From positions 1 through 48,461 of the forward strand of contig CALKGV010000081.1 of NCBI GenBank assembly GCA_938091805.1: a stretch of 48,461 nucleotides of DNA. The letters are read 5' to 3'. The position numbers and the translations under genes are program-made. Below the pieces are notes generated by a model. That model saw only the letters and a program-made list of their open reading frames with translations. It had not been told where the DNA came from and did no database searches. Shown piece after piece: positions 9,349 to 19,089 of the stretch. Each line of letters opens with the position of its first letter. Positions within the stretch are counted from its first letter, which is position 1. Origin of the DNA: an uncultured archaeon (lineage in GTDB: Archaea; Thermoproteota; Bathyarchaeia; Bathyarchaeales; DTEX01).

Positions 9349-10134
9349 ATGAGCACACATCAAGTGGCTGATGGAGTGGCTGATCGCTTGGTATGCGAGG
9401 TAAAAATTTATGAGAAGCCTCAATTGGGCAACCCAGTTCTGGTGGAGGGGCTTCCAGGCATAGGGTTGGTCGCGAACATAGCTGTTGCATACTTGATAAG
9501 AAAGCTGGACGCTAAACTCTTCGGTGAGATCAAATCCTCATATTTCCACGATGTCGCAGTTACCAATAAAAATGGTTTACTCACCTACCCAACCAATCAG
9601 CTTTACTATTATAAGGGTGAAAAAAGCAGACGCGATCTAATATTGCTTTATGGAAATACGCAAGCCCTTACCGCACGTGGACAATATGAGCTCTGCGGAT
9701 GCATACTTAAAACGGCTGAGAGCCTAGGATGCAGGCTCATCATAACCCTCGGCGGCTACAGACCTGGGAGGGGCGCTGTTAAACCACGCCTCTACTTCGC
9801 CGCCTCAGACCGCGATATGGCGAGAGAAGCCAAAGATCTAGGCGCTGAGCCTCTGAGAATTCAAATTTTCGGTTTAGCCGGACTGCTAATCGGCATGTGT
9901 AGACTACGCAGCCTTAAGGGCCTCTGTCTGCTCTCTGAAACGCCGGGAACCTATCCGGATAAGGAAGCAGCGCATGAGCTACTAAAAGCCCTATCAAGAA
10001 TCCTTGAAATAAAGGTTGATATAAGCGATCTAGGCGACCCTACGGATCTAATAAATGTTCTGCCGCCCTTCGATTTCGGAGCAGCAACTGAAAAAAGAAG
10101 TGTAAAACAGCCCATGCCAGAGTGGCTGATCTAA
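9349..10134 (+). CDS. PAC2 family (proteasome-assembly-chaperone-like) protein
   Basis: VLVEGLPGIGLVANIAVAYLIRKLDAKLFGEIKSSYFHDVAV is the typical archaeal PAC2 N-terminal motif. True start is probably downstream of 9349. Confidence 0.85.
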   Translation: MSTHQVADGVADRLVCEVKIYEKPQLGNPVLVEGLPGIGLVANIAVAYLIRKLDAKLFGEIKSSYFHDVAVTNKNGLLTYPTNQLYYYKGEKSRRDLILLYGNTQALTARGQYELCGCILKTAESLGCRLIITLGGYRPGRGAVKPRLYFAASDRDMAREAKDLGAEPLRIQIFGLAGLLIGMCRLRSLKGLCLLSETPGTYPDKEAAHELLKALSRILEIKVDISDLGDPTDLINVLPPFDFGAATEKRSVKQPMPEWLI

Positions 10135-10197
10135 AATAAATCTTAAGCCCTTACGCTAGCATAATCTTCATAATACGTTTCAGATTTCCGAGAGTTG

Positions 10198-10623
10198 CTA
10201 CTCACCCCTAGTTTCCTGCATGAACTGTTGATAAACCCTTTGCACCCTTTCAGCAGCCGGCCCTGTCCCTTCAACCACTCCCTCACGAGTCACTTTGACC
10301 CTGTCCATAACCCATATAAAACCCTCTTTTTCATAGAGCTTAACCATTCTTGGGAAAACCCTCTCTAGCCTCTCAGCAAGACCCTTAAGATCAAAGGGTT
10401 TTTCAATAGACAATATTTCGGCAACCCTGCTTCCGCTCAGTAAAATCTTAGGAATAAACCGCCCATTAGGATCCGTCGCATCGACCAAACATAGGCTTAA
10501 GCTCCCAGGGTCTATACCGACAAGTGTTCCAGTATATGTTTTCCCATCAATTGTTACAACATTAACTGTTTTATCAACAAATGAGGAAACCTCAACGACA
10601 AATCTTCTCTCAGCCGTGGACAT
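10198..10623 (-). CDS. Sm-like archaeal protein (SmAP3/Lsm with C-terminal extension)
   Basis: Sm1-like FVDKTVNVVTIDGKTYTGTLVGIDPGSLSLCLVDATD and Sm2-like PKILLSGSRVAEILSIE, followed by an alpha/beta extension. Confidence 0.75.
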   Translation of the reverse strand: MSTAERRFVVEVSSFVDKTVNVVTIDGKTYTGTLVGIDPGSLSLCLVDATDPNGRFIPKILLSGSRVAEILSIEKPFDLKGLAERLERVFPRMVKLYEKEGFIWVMDRVKVTREGVVEGTGPAAERVQRVYQQFMQETRGE

Positions 10624-10681
10624 GATTTTTACTTCCCCACATGCGAATCTTACTATCTAATGCTCAATCATCTTTATTACT

Positions 10682-11968
10682 TTATTGTATGGATGGAAAA
10701 TTTCTGCGTTTGATTTGCTGCTCCAGAATAAGTATAGTGTTCGGTGGGACATCCCAATAGACGACTATGTTCGGACCAATCCAACTATTATTACCGATCG
10801 TTACCCCAGGCATGAAAAGCGTCCCAACGCCGGTCATAACATTATCCCCCATGATCACACCGATTTTTTCCCTCCCAGTATCCACAGGCTCGCCTTTAAT
10901 CCGCATTCTAATGGTTTTTTTATCAAAACGTAGATTTGCCGATATAGATCCAGCCCCTATATTGCATCCTTCGCCAATAATGCTGTCGCCAATGTATGAG
11001 AGATGCCCAATATGCACGTGATCCATTATTATGCTATTCTTAATTTCACAAGCGTTTCCAATTCTAACTTTTCTACCAATGCTGGTATATGGGCGTAAGT
11101 AGCAGTTCGGACCGATATCACTTCCATCACCTATGTAAACCGGGCCCTCAATGTAGGAGCCGGAGCGAAGTAGGGCGCCATAACCCACATAAACCTGACC
11201 CTTAATATGCGCCCCCTCCTCAACAACCCCCAGTATGCTCCGCTTAACCATCTTAAGAACACGAATATTAGCATCTAGGAGATCCCAAGGCCTTCCAATA
11301 TCAAGCCAGTCGCCTCCAGATATCTTCGCAACAGCTACGCTTTCACCATCCCTGAGGGCCAGACGGATCGACTCAGTTATTTCCAGCTCTCCTCTCTCAG
11401 AGGGGCTTGTGCGCCTTATTAAGTTAAAAATCTCAGGGGAGAACACGTATATGCCAGCATTAATCCAGTTGCCTAATGCAGCCTCAGGGGGCGGTTTCTC
11501 CAAGATATCCATGAGCCGCCCGCAATCCATTCTTAGGACACCATACTGCTCCGGGTTCTCAACCTGAACGGCGGCTAAAGTTGCTGTAGGCTTAGCCTTC
11601 TCATGAACTTCAAGAACGGGTTTTATGGCGTTAACTGACAGGAGGAGGTCGCCGTTGACGGCTAAAAAGTCTTCGCCGTCGACATGATTCTCCGAAGCAG
11701 CTATAGCGTCAGCTGTCCCTAAAACTTTTTCTTGCAGAACATAATTAATCTTAACATTGAACCGTTCCCCACTTCCAAAATGCTCCCTAATCACTTCATT
11801 CTTATAGTTGACAACGATCAGAATCTCCTCTATTCCCACCTCTTTAAGCGTACCTACGAGATGCTCCAGAACCGGTTTCCCGCCTAGGGGTATCATGTGC
11901 TTCGGGCGGGTAAAGGTTAATGGTCTAAGTCTTTGCCCCTCACCAGCAGCTAACACTACGGCTTTCAT
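10682..11968 (-). CDS. Bifunctional sugar-1-phosphate nucleotidyltransferase/acetyltransferase (GlmU-like; left-handed beta-helix C-terminus)
   Basis: MKAVVLAAGEGQRLRPLTFTRPKHMIPLGGKPVLEHLV nucleotidyltransferase signature, with hexapeptide repeats in the C-terminal half. Confidence 0.88.
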   Translation of the reverse strand: MKAVVLAAGEGQRLRPLTFTRPKHMIPLGGKPVLEHLVGTLKEVGIEEILIVVNYKNEVIREHFGSGERFNVKINYVLQEKVLGTADAIAASENHVDGEDFLAVNGDLLLSVNAIKPVLEVHEKAKPTATLAAVQVENPEQYGVLRMDCGRLMDILEKPPPEAALGNWINAGIYVFSPEIFNLIRRTSPSERGELEITESIRLALRDGESVAVAKISGGDWLDIGRPWDLLDANIRVLKMVKRSILGVVEEGAHIKGQVYVGYGALLRSGSYIEGPVYIGDGSDIGPNCYLRPYTSIGRKVRIGNACEIKNSIIMDHVHIGHLSYIGDSIIGEGCNIGAGSISANLRFDKKTIRMRIKGEPVDTGREKIGVIMGDNVMTGVGTLFMPGVTIGNNSWIGPNIVVYWDVPPNTILILEQQIKRRNFPSIQ

Positions 11969-12043
11969 TGAGATTACCGTTATCAAAATAAAGATGGCAT
12001 GGAAATTGAATAAAAGATTTATGAATGCAATGCATAGAATATT

Positions 12044-12532
12044 TCATTTGTTTCCGGAAATCTTAGAAGTTAGATTTGCAATTGTGAATCCAAACTCTCT
12101 ACATAGCTCTTTGTCTTCCTCGCTTTCTGGAGCCCCAACTATCGCTAAGCCATAATGCTTATCCTCAGGATTACCCTTAACTATTATGCCATGAATAAGC
12201 AGCGCCTGCAATATCGACAATAGGGTTGTCTCGGCTCCGGTTGCTGTTCCACCGGAGGTTGTGAATGCGGCGCCAACCTTCCCCTCAAGTTTACCATGTA
12301 TTTTAACGCTTTCATCTATCAGAGCCTTTATTTTTGCACTCATGCCGCCGTAATATGTTGGTGAACCAACAATTATGCCATCAGCCCTTAAGAGATCATC
12401 CAGAGCAACATCATCAACCTTTTTAACTGCGCAGTCCACGCCTTTAACCCTTCTGATGCCCTCGGCAACCAGCAGAGCTGCTTTTTCAGTGTTTCCAGTT
12501 TTTGAATCATAAACTACAAGCACCATCACCAT
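12044..12532 (-). CDS. Flavodoxin-fold NAD(P)H:quinone oxidoreductase (WrbA-like)
   Basis: VMVLVVYDSKTGNTEKAALLVAEGIRR, GSPTYYGGMSAKIKALIDES, and FTTSGGTATGAETTLLSILQALLIHG. Confidence 0.85.
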   Translation of the reverse strand: MVMVLVVYDSKTGNTEKAALLVAEGIRRVKGVDCAVKKVDDVALDDLLRADGIIVGSPTYYGGMSAKIKALIDESVKIHGKLEGKVGAAFTTSGGTATGAETTLLSILQALLIHGIIVKGNPEDKHYGLAIVGAPESEEDKELCREFGFTIANLTSKISGNK

Positions 12533-12694
12533 AATAACAATCCCTCCATTCAACAACCATCCATCTATAAGTATTGAATATTTATTGTTTTAATATATTG
12601 CACGCGCAAATAAATGCGTTTTCCACATTCACCTTCAACAAGATCCAATTAAATTTAATAATTTCAGAAATAAAAAAATAATCAAAAACAATAT

Positions 12695-13636
12695 GTGGAT
12701 TGGAGGGTGGAAACCTTAAGAAAGATAATTCTTGACACGGATATTGGTACAGACGTGGATGACGCCCTAGCCCTCACCTTAGCCATGAAATCTAGGCAGG
12801 ACGTTGATTTGCAGGCAGTAACGACCGTTCATGGAAATGTCGAATTAAGGTCCAGGATAGCTCTAAAACTTTTGAGGCTTGCAGGTTTAAAGAATATCCC
12901 GGTTGCTAGGGGAATAGAGCGCCCGCTGCTTATGGACAGACCGATCTTGGGATGGGGAGGCCACGAGGGGAGGGGCTTCCTAACATCTAAGGATGAAGCT
13001 TTAAATCCATGTGAGCAACACGCTGTTGACCTAATAATTTCGGAGGTGATGCGCATGAAAGGCGAACTCACATTGGTCTGCGTGGGGCCTTTAACAAATT
13101 TGGCGGCAGCGATCATTAAGGAGCCAAGGATAATAGATAATGTTAAGGGGGTTGTCATCATGGGCGGGGCCATAAGGCTTTTCAACGGCTTAAATCTCCC
13201 ATACAGAGAACACAATATCTTGTGCGATCCAGAGGCGGCAAAAATAGTCTTCAGCTCAGGCATGCCAATAACAATGGTTCCGCTTGATGTTACATTTAAA
13301 GTTTACATTGAGAGAGAAGATCTGGAGAGAATACGCGCAGTCGGAACCCCTCTGACAGATGCTGTAGCATCCATGATTGAAGATTACCTAAAGATCGTTA
13401 AAAGAAACTACACATGGCTTCACGATCCGCTTGCCTTAGCAACTCTGATAGATGAGAGCCTAGTGAAAACAATGAACATGAAGATACTTGTTGAAACTAG
13501 GGGTGAGTACACAACAGGGCTGACTTTGGCGTTGCCTGCTAAGCAGAATGATAAGCAAGGACAAGTGAAAGTTTGCGTTGATGTTGATGCCAATAGTTTC
13601 AGAAAATTATTCATGGAGAGAATATGTGCAAGATAA
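12695..13636 (+). CDS. Nucleoside hydrolase (inosine/uridine-preferring family)
   Basis: KIILDTDIGTDVDDALAL N-terminal Asp cluster, LVCVGPLTNLAAAI, and VVIMGGA. Confidence 0.92.
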   Translation: MDWRVETLRKIILDTDIGTDVDDALALTLAMKSRQDVDLQAVTTVHGNVELRSRIALKLLRLAGLKNIPVARGIERPLLMDRPILGWGGHEGRGFLTSKDEALNPCEQHAVDLIISEVMRMKGELTLVCVGPLTNLAAAIIKEPRIIDNVKGVVIMGGAIRLFNGLNLPYREHNILCDPEAAKIVFSSGMPITMVPLDVTFKVYIEREDLERIRAVGTPLTDAVASMIEDYLKIVKRNYTWLHDPLALATLIDESLVKTMNMKILVETRGEYTTGLTLALPAKQNDKQGQVKVCVDVDANSFRKLFMERICAR

Positions 13637-13675
13637 TGTTGCCGCGTCTCCGCTTCTTCAGCCCTCAGGCACAGA

Positions 13676-14614
13676 TCAAGATTCCCGGCTGTAATACGGC
13701 TTCCTCACGTACTTAAATGCTTCCGTAGCAGCTATTATCGCCTGTCCAACCGCTGTACCAATCTGCTTTATGGGACACGCAGTCACATCGCCTGCGCCGT
13801 AAACGCCCTTAACATTAGTTCTTTGAAGCGCATCAACAATAATATAGCCTCCTTCATCAACCATTATCCCGGCTTTCTTAGCGAATTCGCTGTTTGGAAC
13901 CTCACCGACAGATATAAAGACCCCATCAACGCTCAGCTCCCTTTCATCGCCGGTCTCCCTGTTAAATAGAATGACGCTTCTAACCCTCGAGTCGCCTTCA
14001 ATGCGCCTAACCTCGGTATTCCATAGAATTTCAATCCCCCTCACAGCGAGATCCTTAACATAGATTTCATCAGCTCTCAACCGATCCCTCCGATGCGCTA
14101 GGTAAACCTTCGACGCTAGATTCGCCAGATAAATGGCTGAGATGGCGGCCGTATTTCCGCCGCCGACAACGAGAACCCTTAAGCCCTTAAAGAAGGCCCC
14201 ATCACATAAAGCACAATAGCTTACGCCTATCCCCTCAAACTCCTCTTCCCCTGGAACACCTAGCTTTTTATGCCTGGAGCCTGATGCTATTATAATTGAC
14301 TCAGCCATATAGTTTGCCGAACTAGTTTCAATAATCTTACATTCATTGTCCAATCTCAGCCTCTCAACCCCCTCAAACTCATGCACCTCAGCGCCGAACC
14401 TCCTGCATTGATCCAGCATTCTCCTCGCGAGATCTTCTCCGCTGACGCCCTTAGGGAAGCCCGGATAGTTCTCCACCCAGGGTATAATTACAAGCGTGCC
14501 ACCAGCCTGCTTCTCATCTAAAATGAGGGTTTTAAGCCCGCTTCTAGCGCCATAAATACCCGCTGTTAAGCCAGCTGCGCCCGCCCCAACAATTATTAAA
14601 TCCCATTTCTCCAT
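13676..14614 (-). CDS. trxB: Thioredoxin reductase (FAD/NAD(P)-dependent)
   Basis: IVGAGAAGLTAGIYGARSG FAD motif, YCALCDGAFF redox-active CxxC, VVGGGNTAAISAIYLA, and GVYGAGDVT. Confidence 0.93.
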   Translation of the reverse strand: MEKWDLIIVGAGAAGLTAGIYGARSGLKTLILDEKQAGGTLVIIPWVENYPGFPKGVSGEDLARRMLDQCRRFGAEVHEFEGVERLRLDNECKIIETSSANYMAESIIIASGSRHKKLGVPGEEEFEGIGVSYCALCDGAFFKGLRVLVVGGGNTAAISAIYLANLASKVYLAHRRDRLRADEIYVKDLAVRGIEILWNTEVRRIEGDSRVRSVILFNRETGDERELSVDGVFISVGEVPNSEFAKKAGIMVDEGGYIIVDALQRTNVKGVYGAGDVTACPIKQIGTAVGQAIIAATEAFKYVRKPYYSRES

Positions 14615-14712
14615 AGATCATTCCTCCCCAAATTAATTGAATATACATCCGTAAAACTATTATTGCAAGTTAGAATATGCACTATTGTATAAGCCCTAAA
14701 GGGATCATACCT

Positions 14713-15156
14713 ATGGAAAAAGGTAAGACAGGGTTTGAGTTTCTGGAGCATATGGCGGACGCCTACATAGCTGCTTACGGCAGGGATCTTAATGAAGCAT
14801 TCGAGAACTCCGCCTTAGCAATGTTTGAGACTATGACGAGCACGTCTGATGTGAAGCATGTTATTGAGGAAGAAGTTGAAGTTGAGGGTGAAGATGAAAA
14901 ATCCTTACTCTACAATTGGCTTGAAGAACTCCTAGTAAGGTTTGAGGTTGAAAACATGCTGTACTCAAAATTCAAAATATTGGAGATGGAAAGAAAAAGA
15001 TGCGGCGGATTTAAACTTAAGGCTAAAATCTACGGCGAACCATTCGATCCGGAGAGGCATAAGCAAAAAGTCGGGATAAAAGCAGTAACCTACCATCGCA
15101 TGGAGATTGAGGAAAAGCCTGAGGGGGCTATTGTGAAATTCATACTTGACCTATGA
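14713..15156 (+). CDS. Archease
   Basis: FEFLEHMADAYIAAYGRDLNEAFENSALAMFETMT ... VKAVTYHRMEI-type motif (GIKAVTYHRMEIEE) with C-terminal FILDL. Confidence 0.9.
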   Translation: MEKGKTGFEFLEHMADAYIAAYGRDLNEAFENSALAMFETMTSTSDVKHVIEEEVEVEGEDEKSLLYNWLEELLVRFEVENMLYSKFKILEMERKRCGGFKLKAKIYGEPFDPERHKQKVGIKAVTYHRMEIEEKPEGAIVKFILDL

Positions 15157-15241
15157 AAAAGTTCACACGTTAATATACTTCTACATATTAGCAAACCTTA
15201 AAATACGCTGGAGCAAAAACCCTTTAGCTGTGACGGCTAAC

Positions 15242-15580
15242 ATGAGCCTTGAGGAAGCCAAGGAAATAATTAAAGACATTAGAAGTATCGGCCAAACATA
15301 TAGGGAAGCCTTTAACGCGATAAGTAATGTTTCCAGCGTAATTAAGCCCGTGAAACGCTTATTTAATGATGAAAAGAGCAGCTTGGGATCAAGGCTAATT
15401 ACTGCAGGTGTGGCTCTAATAGTGTTCCCAGAGCCAATCGCATCAGATATTATGGGTACAACATTAATAGCGGCTGGAACATTACTAAAGTGGATTAGAG
15501 AGCCGAATGTGGCGGACATATATAGGGAACTTAGGAAAATAAATAGGAGCTTAGGGAGCTTCAATAGAGAGATTTTCTAA
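15242..15580 (+). CDS. Conserved hypothetical protein with C-terminal hydrophobic segments
   Basis: ORF start revised to MSLEEAKEIIKDIRSIG. Two hydrophobic stretches near the C-terminus. Confidence 0.5.
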   Translation: MSLEEAKEIIKDIRSIGQTYREAFNAISNVSSVIKPVKRLFNDEKSSLGSRLITAGVALIVFPEPIASDIMGTTLIAAGTLLKWIREPNVADIYRELRKINRSLGSFNREIF

Positions 15581-16162
15581 CCCCTCTATGATGAATTGAA
15601 CAGCTATGGCCGCTATTAGGAGCGCCATAACCCTGGCGATCACTATTGAGCCGCTTCTTCCAAGCACCCTATAAATTGGCTCAATAAACCTCAGCGTCAA
15701 CCAGACTATTATAAACACAAGCACCACGGATATTATGGTGGTTAAAATCCCGCATGTTTCAAGGGTAATTATTGTGGTCGTTATAGCTCCTGGACCCGCA
15801 AGCAGCGGAACTGCTATTGGAACAACGCCTATACTTTCCGGCGATCTGGATTTTTCTTCCCATCCACCTATTACTAGAATCCTCACAGCAATTATAAGCA
15901 AGAGAATCCCGCCGGCTATCATAAAACTCTGCAGAGTTATCCCAAAAAAGCTCAGTATCTCTCTTCCAGCAAGAGCAAATGCCAAAAGCAGGATGAACCC
16001 CGTAATAGTAGCTGTGTGAAATATTCTTCTTCTGGAATCGCCGCTGATTCCCTCAGTCAAGCCTATAAATATCGGTATATTGCCAAAGGGATCAACAATT
16101 ATGAATAGAGATATGAAGCTCTTAGTTAAATCAGGAAGCATGCTCAGCAAATTTTCCATCAT
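15551..16162 (-). CDS. MarC family integral membrane protein
   Basis: SFISLFIIVDPFGNIPIFIGLTEG and VPIAVPLLAGPGAITTTIITLET are MarC hallmark motifs. Confidence 0.93.
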   Translation of the reverse strand: MMENLLSMLPDLTKSFISLFIIVDPFGNIPIFIGLTEGISGDSRRRIFHTATITGFILLLAFALAGREILSFFGITLQSFMIAGGILLLIIAVRILVIGGWEEKSRSPESIGVVPIAVPLLAGPGAITTTIITLETCGILTTIISVVLVFIIVWLTLRFIEPIYRVLGRSGSIVIARVMALLIAAIAVQFIIEGLENLSIEAP

Positions 16163-16369
16163 ATGAAAACCTTTAGCATCCTCAATATTTTAGCTTAACT
16201 AGAGCGGACATGAAGATGGGGAGAAAAATATATATTATTGTGAATGAACATTGAATGAAAATATATAAAAGAATGTATGGAGGAATAAGACCTCCGCCTA
16301 AACCTCAAATCCACCATTCAAAGTAGAGATGCTGAAAATAAATTTAAAATAAATTTTGGAGGTGCATAA

Positions 16370-17899
16370 TTGTCCGAGAAAGACGAGGAAATAAGGTCAA
16401 TTGATGAAATCAATGAGAAAATAAAGCGTGGAGATGCCGTTGTACTAACAGCTGAAGAAATGATTAATCTTGTGGAGAGCAGCGGTCTCGAGGTTGCCGC
16501 CAAAGAGGTTGATGTCGTCACGTCCGGAACCTTTGGAGCAATGTGCAGCTCCGGCGTATTCTTGAATTTCGGGCATTCTGATCCGCCGATAAAGATGACG
16601 AGATGCTGGCTAAATGATGTTCCGGTATATAAGGGGCTTGCTGCTGTGGACGGTTATTTGGGAGCAGCCTCAATAAGTGAAACTAAGGGTTTTGAATATG
16701 GCGGCGGACACGTCATAGAGGATCTGGTTTCCGGCAGAGAGATTGATTTAAGGGCTGAATCTTACGGAACCGACTGCTACCCTAGGCGGCATATTGAGAC
16801 AGTAATAACTATTGACGATTTAAACCAGGCCACGCTTGTCAACCCGAGAAACTGCTATCAAAAATATGACGCTGCCGCAAATAGCTCCGATAGGGTTCTG
16901 TACACTTATATGGGCACGCTGCTGCCGAACTATGGGAACATAACCTTTTCAGGCGCTGGGCAACTAAATCCTCTATGTAAAGACCCTAACTATGAAACCA
17001 TTGGTTTCGGAACCAAAATCTTTCTAGGCGGCGGGATAGGCTACATAATCGGTGAAGGAACGCAGCATAATCCCACATCAGGTTTCGGCACCCTCATGGT
17101 TAAGGGAGACCTAAAGCAGATGAACAGTCGGTATCTACGCGGTGCATCCTTCCACAGGTATGGAACAACCCTGTATGTTGGGATAGGCATACCGATACCC
17201 ATCATAAATATGAGGGTTGCCGGGACAGCGGCGCTAAAAGACGATGAAATATATGTCGACATACGGGATTACGGCGCAGCGGTCAGACCCGACCTAAGGC
17301 CTGTGATAAAAAGGGTTTCATATGCTGAGCTCAGATCTGGGAAGGTTACAATTGGCGATAGGGATATCCCATCATCATCACTATCAAGCTATAAGATGGC
17401 AAGAGAAATAGCTGAAACCCTTAAAAAATGGATTCTGGAGGGAACGTTCTTCCTAACAAGGCCCATAGAACCCCTTCCAAAGCATGGGAAACCTAAGCCA
17501 TTAAAGGTAAAGGGCAGGGAACTGCGGGCTGGCGACATAATGAGCAGAAATGTCATAACTGCTAAGCCAAGCGATGACATCAAGGAAGTTGCTTTAAAAC
17601 TTGTCGAAAAGGGCATAGATCACTTGCCGGTCGTCGATGAGGAAGGCAAACTTGCTGGAATAGTTACCTCGTGGGATCTGGCTAGGGCTATAGCCCAGGA
17701 TAAAAGGAGACTGGAGGAAATAATGACTAGGAGGGTTATTGTCGCCTTCGAGAATGAGTCCATAGATGTCGTTGTGCGTAGAATGGCGCAGCATAATATA
17801 TCCGGCGTCCCAGTTGTGGACAGAATGAACAATGTTATCGGCATATTAACGACGGACGACATTTCAAGAAAAATCGTCGGGGGGAGAACCGCTTTATGA
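16370..17899 (+). CDS. DUF39/homocysteine biosynthesis protein (L-aspartate semialdehyde sulfurtransferase-like) with tandem CBS domains
   Basis: SGTFGAMCSSGVFLNFGHSDPPIKM ... NPRNCYQKYDAAANSSDRVLYTYMGTLLPN; C-terminal DIMSRNVITAKPSD and IMTRRVIVAFENESID CBS pair. TTG start with GGAGGTG RBS at 16358-16364. Confidence 0.92.
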   Translation: MSEKDEEIRSIDEINEKIKRGDAVVLTAEEMINLVESSGLEVAAKEVDVVTSGTFGAMCSSGVFLNFGHSDPPIKMTRCWLNDVPVYKGLAAVDGYLGAASISETKGFEYGGGHVIEDLVSGREIDLRAESYGTDCYPRRHIETVITIDDLNQATLVNPRNCYQKYDAAANSSDRVLYTYMGTLLPNYGNITFSGAGQLNPLCKDPNYETIGFGTKIFLGGGIGYIIGEGTQHNPTSGFGTLMVKGDLKQMNSRYLRGASFHRYGTTLYVGIGIPIPIINMRVAGTAALKDDEIYVDIRDYGAAVRPDLRPVIKRVSYAELRSGKVTIGDRDIPSSSLSSYKMAREIAETLKKWILEGTFFLTRPIEPLPKHGKPKPLKVKGRELRAGDIMSRNVITAKPSDDIKEVALKLVEKGIDHLPVVDEEGKLAGIVTSWDLARAIAQDKRRLEEIMTRRVIVAFENESIDVVVRRMAQHNISGVPVVDRMNNVIGILTTDDISRKIVGGRTAL

Positions 17900-18285
17900 G
17901 GGTTAAGCTCATATACTCACATAGCGTTGTCGAGAAGCCCATCCTATCCAGCATCGTTCTCAAAACTGGCATACCGATCAATATTCTTGAGGCTAGAATA
18001 AACGCTCAGAAAGGCGAAATTATAGTTTCAATACCAGCAAGCGGAGAAAAACTTGAAGAAATACTGAACCTCTTTAGAGAGTCAGGAGTACAAGTTCAGG
18101 AATTCATCGAGACCCTAAGAATAGACTGGGAGAAATGCGTGGCATGCGGCGCCTGCATATCGCCCTGTCCAACAAGAGCCCTAAGATTTAGGGAAGATTG
18201 GACGCTTGAGTTCATCGAGGAAAAATGCGTGGCATGCGGAATATGTGTAGCAGCATGCCCGGTTAAAGCGATAAACATGCCGTGA
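17896..18285 (+). CDS. NIL domain + 2x[4Fe-4S] ferredoxin
   Basis: C-terminal CVACGACISPCPTRAL and CVACGICVAACPVKAI. Overlaps the upstream gene by 4 nt (ATGA). Confidence 0.9.
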   Translation: MRVKLIYSHSVVEKPILSSIVLKTGIPINILEARINAQKGEIIVSIPASGEKLEEILNLFRESGVQVQEFIETLRIDWEKCVACGACISPCPTRALRFREDWTLEFIEEKCVACGICVAACPVKAINMP

Positions 18286-19025
18286 AGATGATGATGGCAA
18301 AAAAGAAGATTGGGGATATGGCGATTTACGAGTATGGATTCATCCTTGGAAACTCAAAGGTGCATATAAAATGCGATAAGAAAGACGCCATATTAGCGTC
18401 TGCTGAGGAGATGAAGCGGCACATAAAGGACCTTTCAGACTACATTAAAAAGAACCCGCAAATCCTCTACGCCCTAGAACCCTTAGAGGTCGAGCCGGAG
18501 GCCCCGCAAATCATCAGAAAGATGGCTTACGCCTCAAAGATGGCGAACGTGGGCCCTATGGCCTCTGTTGCAGGTGCCATCGCCGATTTCGGTTTAGAAG
18601 CCCTGCTTAGAATGGGCTCAAACATCGCAATAGTTGAGGATGGAGGTGAAATCTCAGCGTCCACCACGGAAGATATCCCAATATCGATCATAACAAGCGA
18701 GAGAAAACTATCTGGAAAAATCGGCCTTCTAATAACCAATGACGACTCACCTATAGGCATAGCCACAAGTACGGGTAAAACCGATCGGGTCGTAAGTTTC
18801 GGAGAAGCTGATTCAGTAACCGTTGTTGCTGAGAATGCAGCAACGGCGGATGCAGCTGCAACATCAATATGCAATGCAATAGTAGGCTTAAACGCCGCTC
18901 GATCGATCCTTAAAGGGCTGGAGCGGGCAAAAAACATAAGAGGCGTTAGGGGCGCAATAATAATTCGAAACGGGCAGGTTGGCCTAGTAGGCAAATTGCC
19001 GAAAATAATTAGAATAAGAGATTGA
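18282..19025 (+). CDS. UPF0280 family protein (ApbE-like)
   Basis: MANVGPMASVAGAIADFGLEALLRMGSNIAIVEDGGEI is typical of UPF0280/COG2122. 4-nt overlap with the ferredoxin gene. Confidence 0.85.
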   Translation: MKMMMAKKKIGDMAIYEYGFILGNSKVHIKCDKKDAILASAEEMKRHIKDLSDYIKKNPQILYALEPLEVEPEAPQIIRKMAYASKMANVGPMASVAGAIADFGLEALLRMGSNIAIVEDGGEISASTTEDIPISIITSERKLSGKIGLLITNDDSPIGIATSTGKTDRVVSFGEADSVTVVAENAATADAAATSICNAIVGLNAARSILKGLERAKNIRGVRGAIIIRNGQVGLVGKLPKIIRIRD

Positions 19026-19089
19026 AAAGGTGAGAAACCCTCTAATGCTACAAAATCTTTTAGTGCACCAAATAACAAAGTATACTGTT

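Noticed and set aside
12829-13263. 144-aa minus-strand ORF
   Set aside because: Antisense to the nucleoside hydrolase gene.
18527-19078. 183-aa minus-strand ORF
   Set aside because: Antisense shadow of the UPF0280 gene; no family motif.
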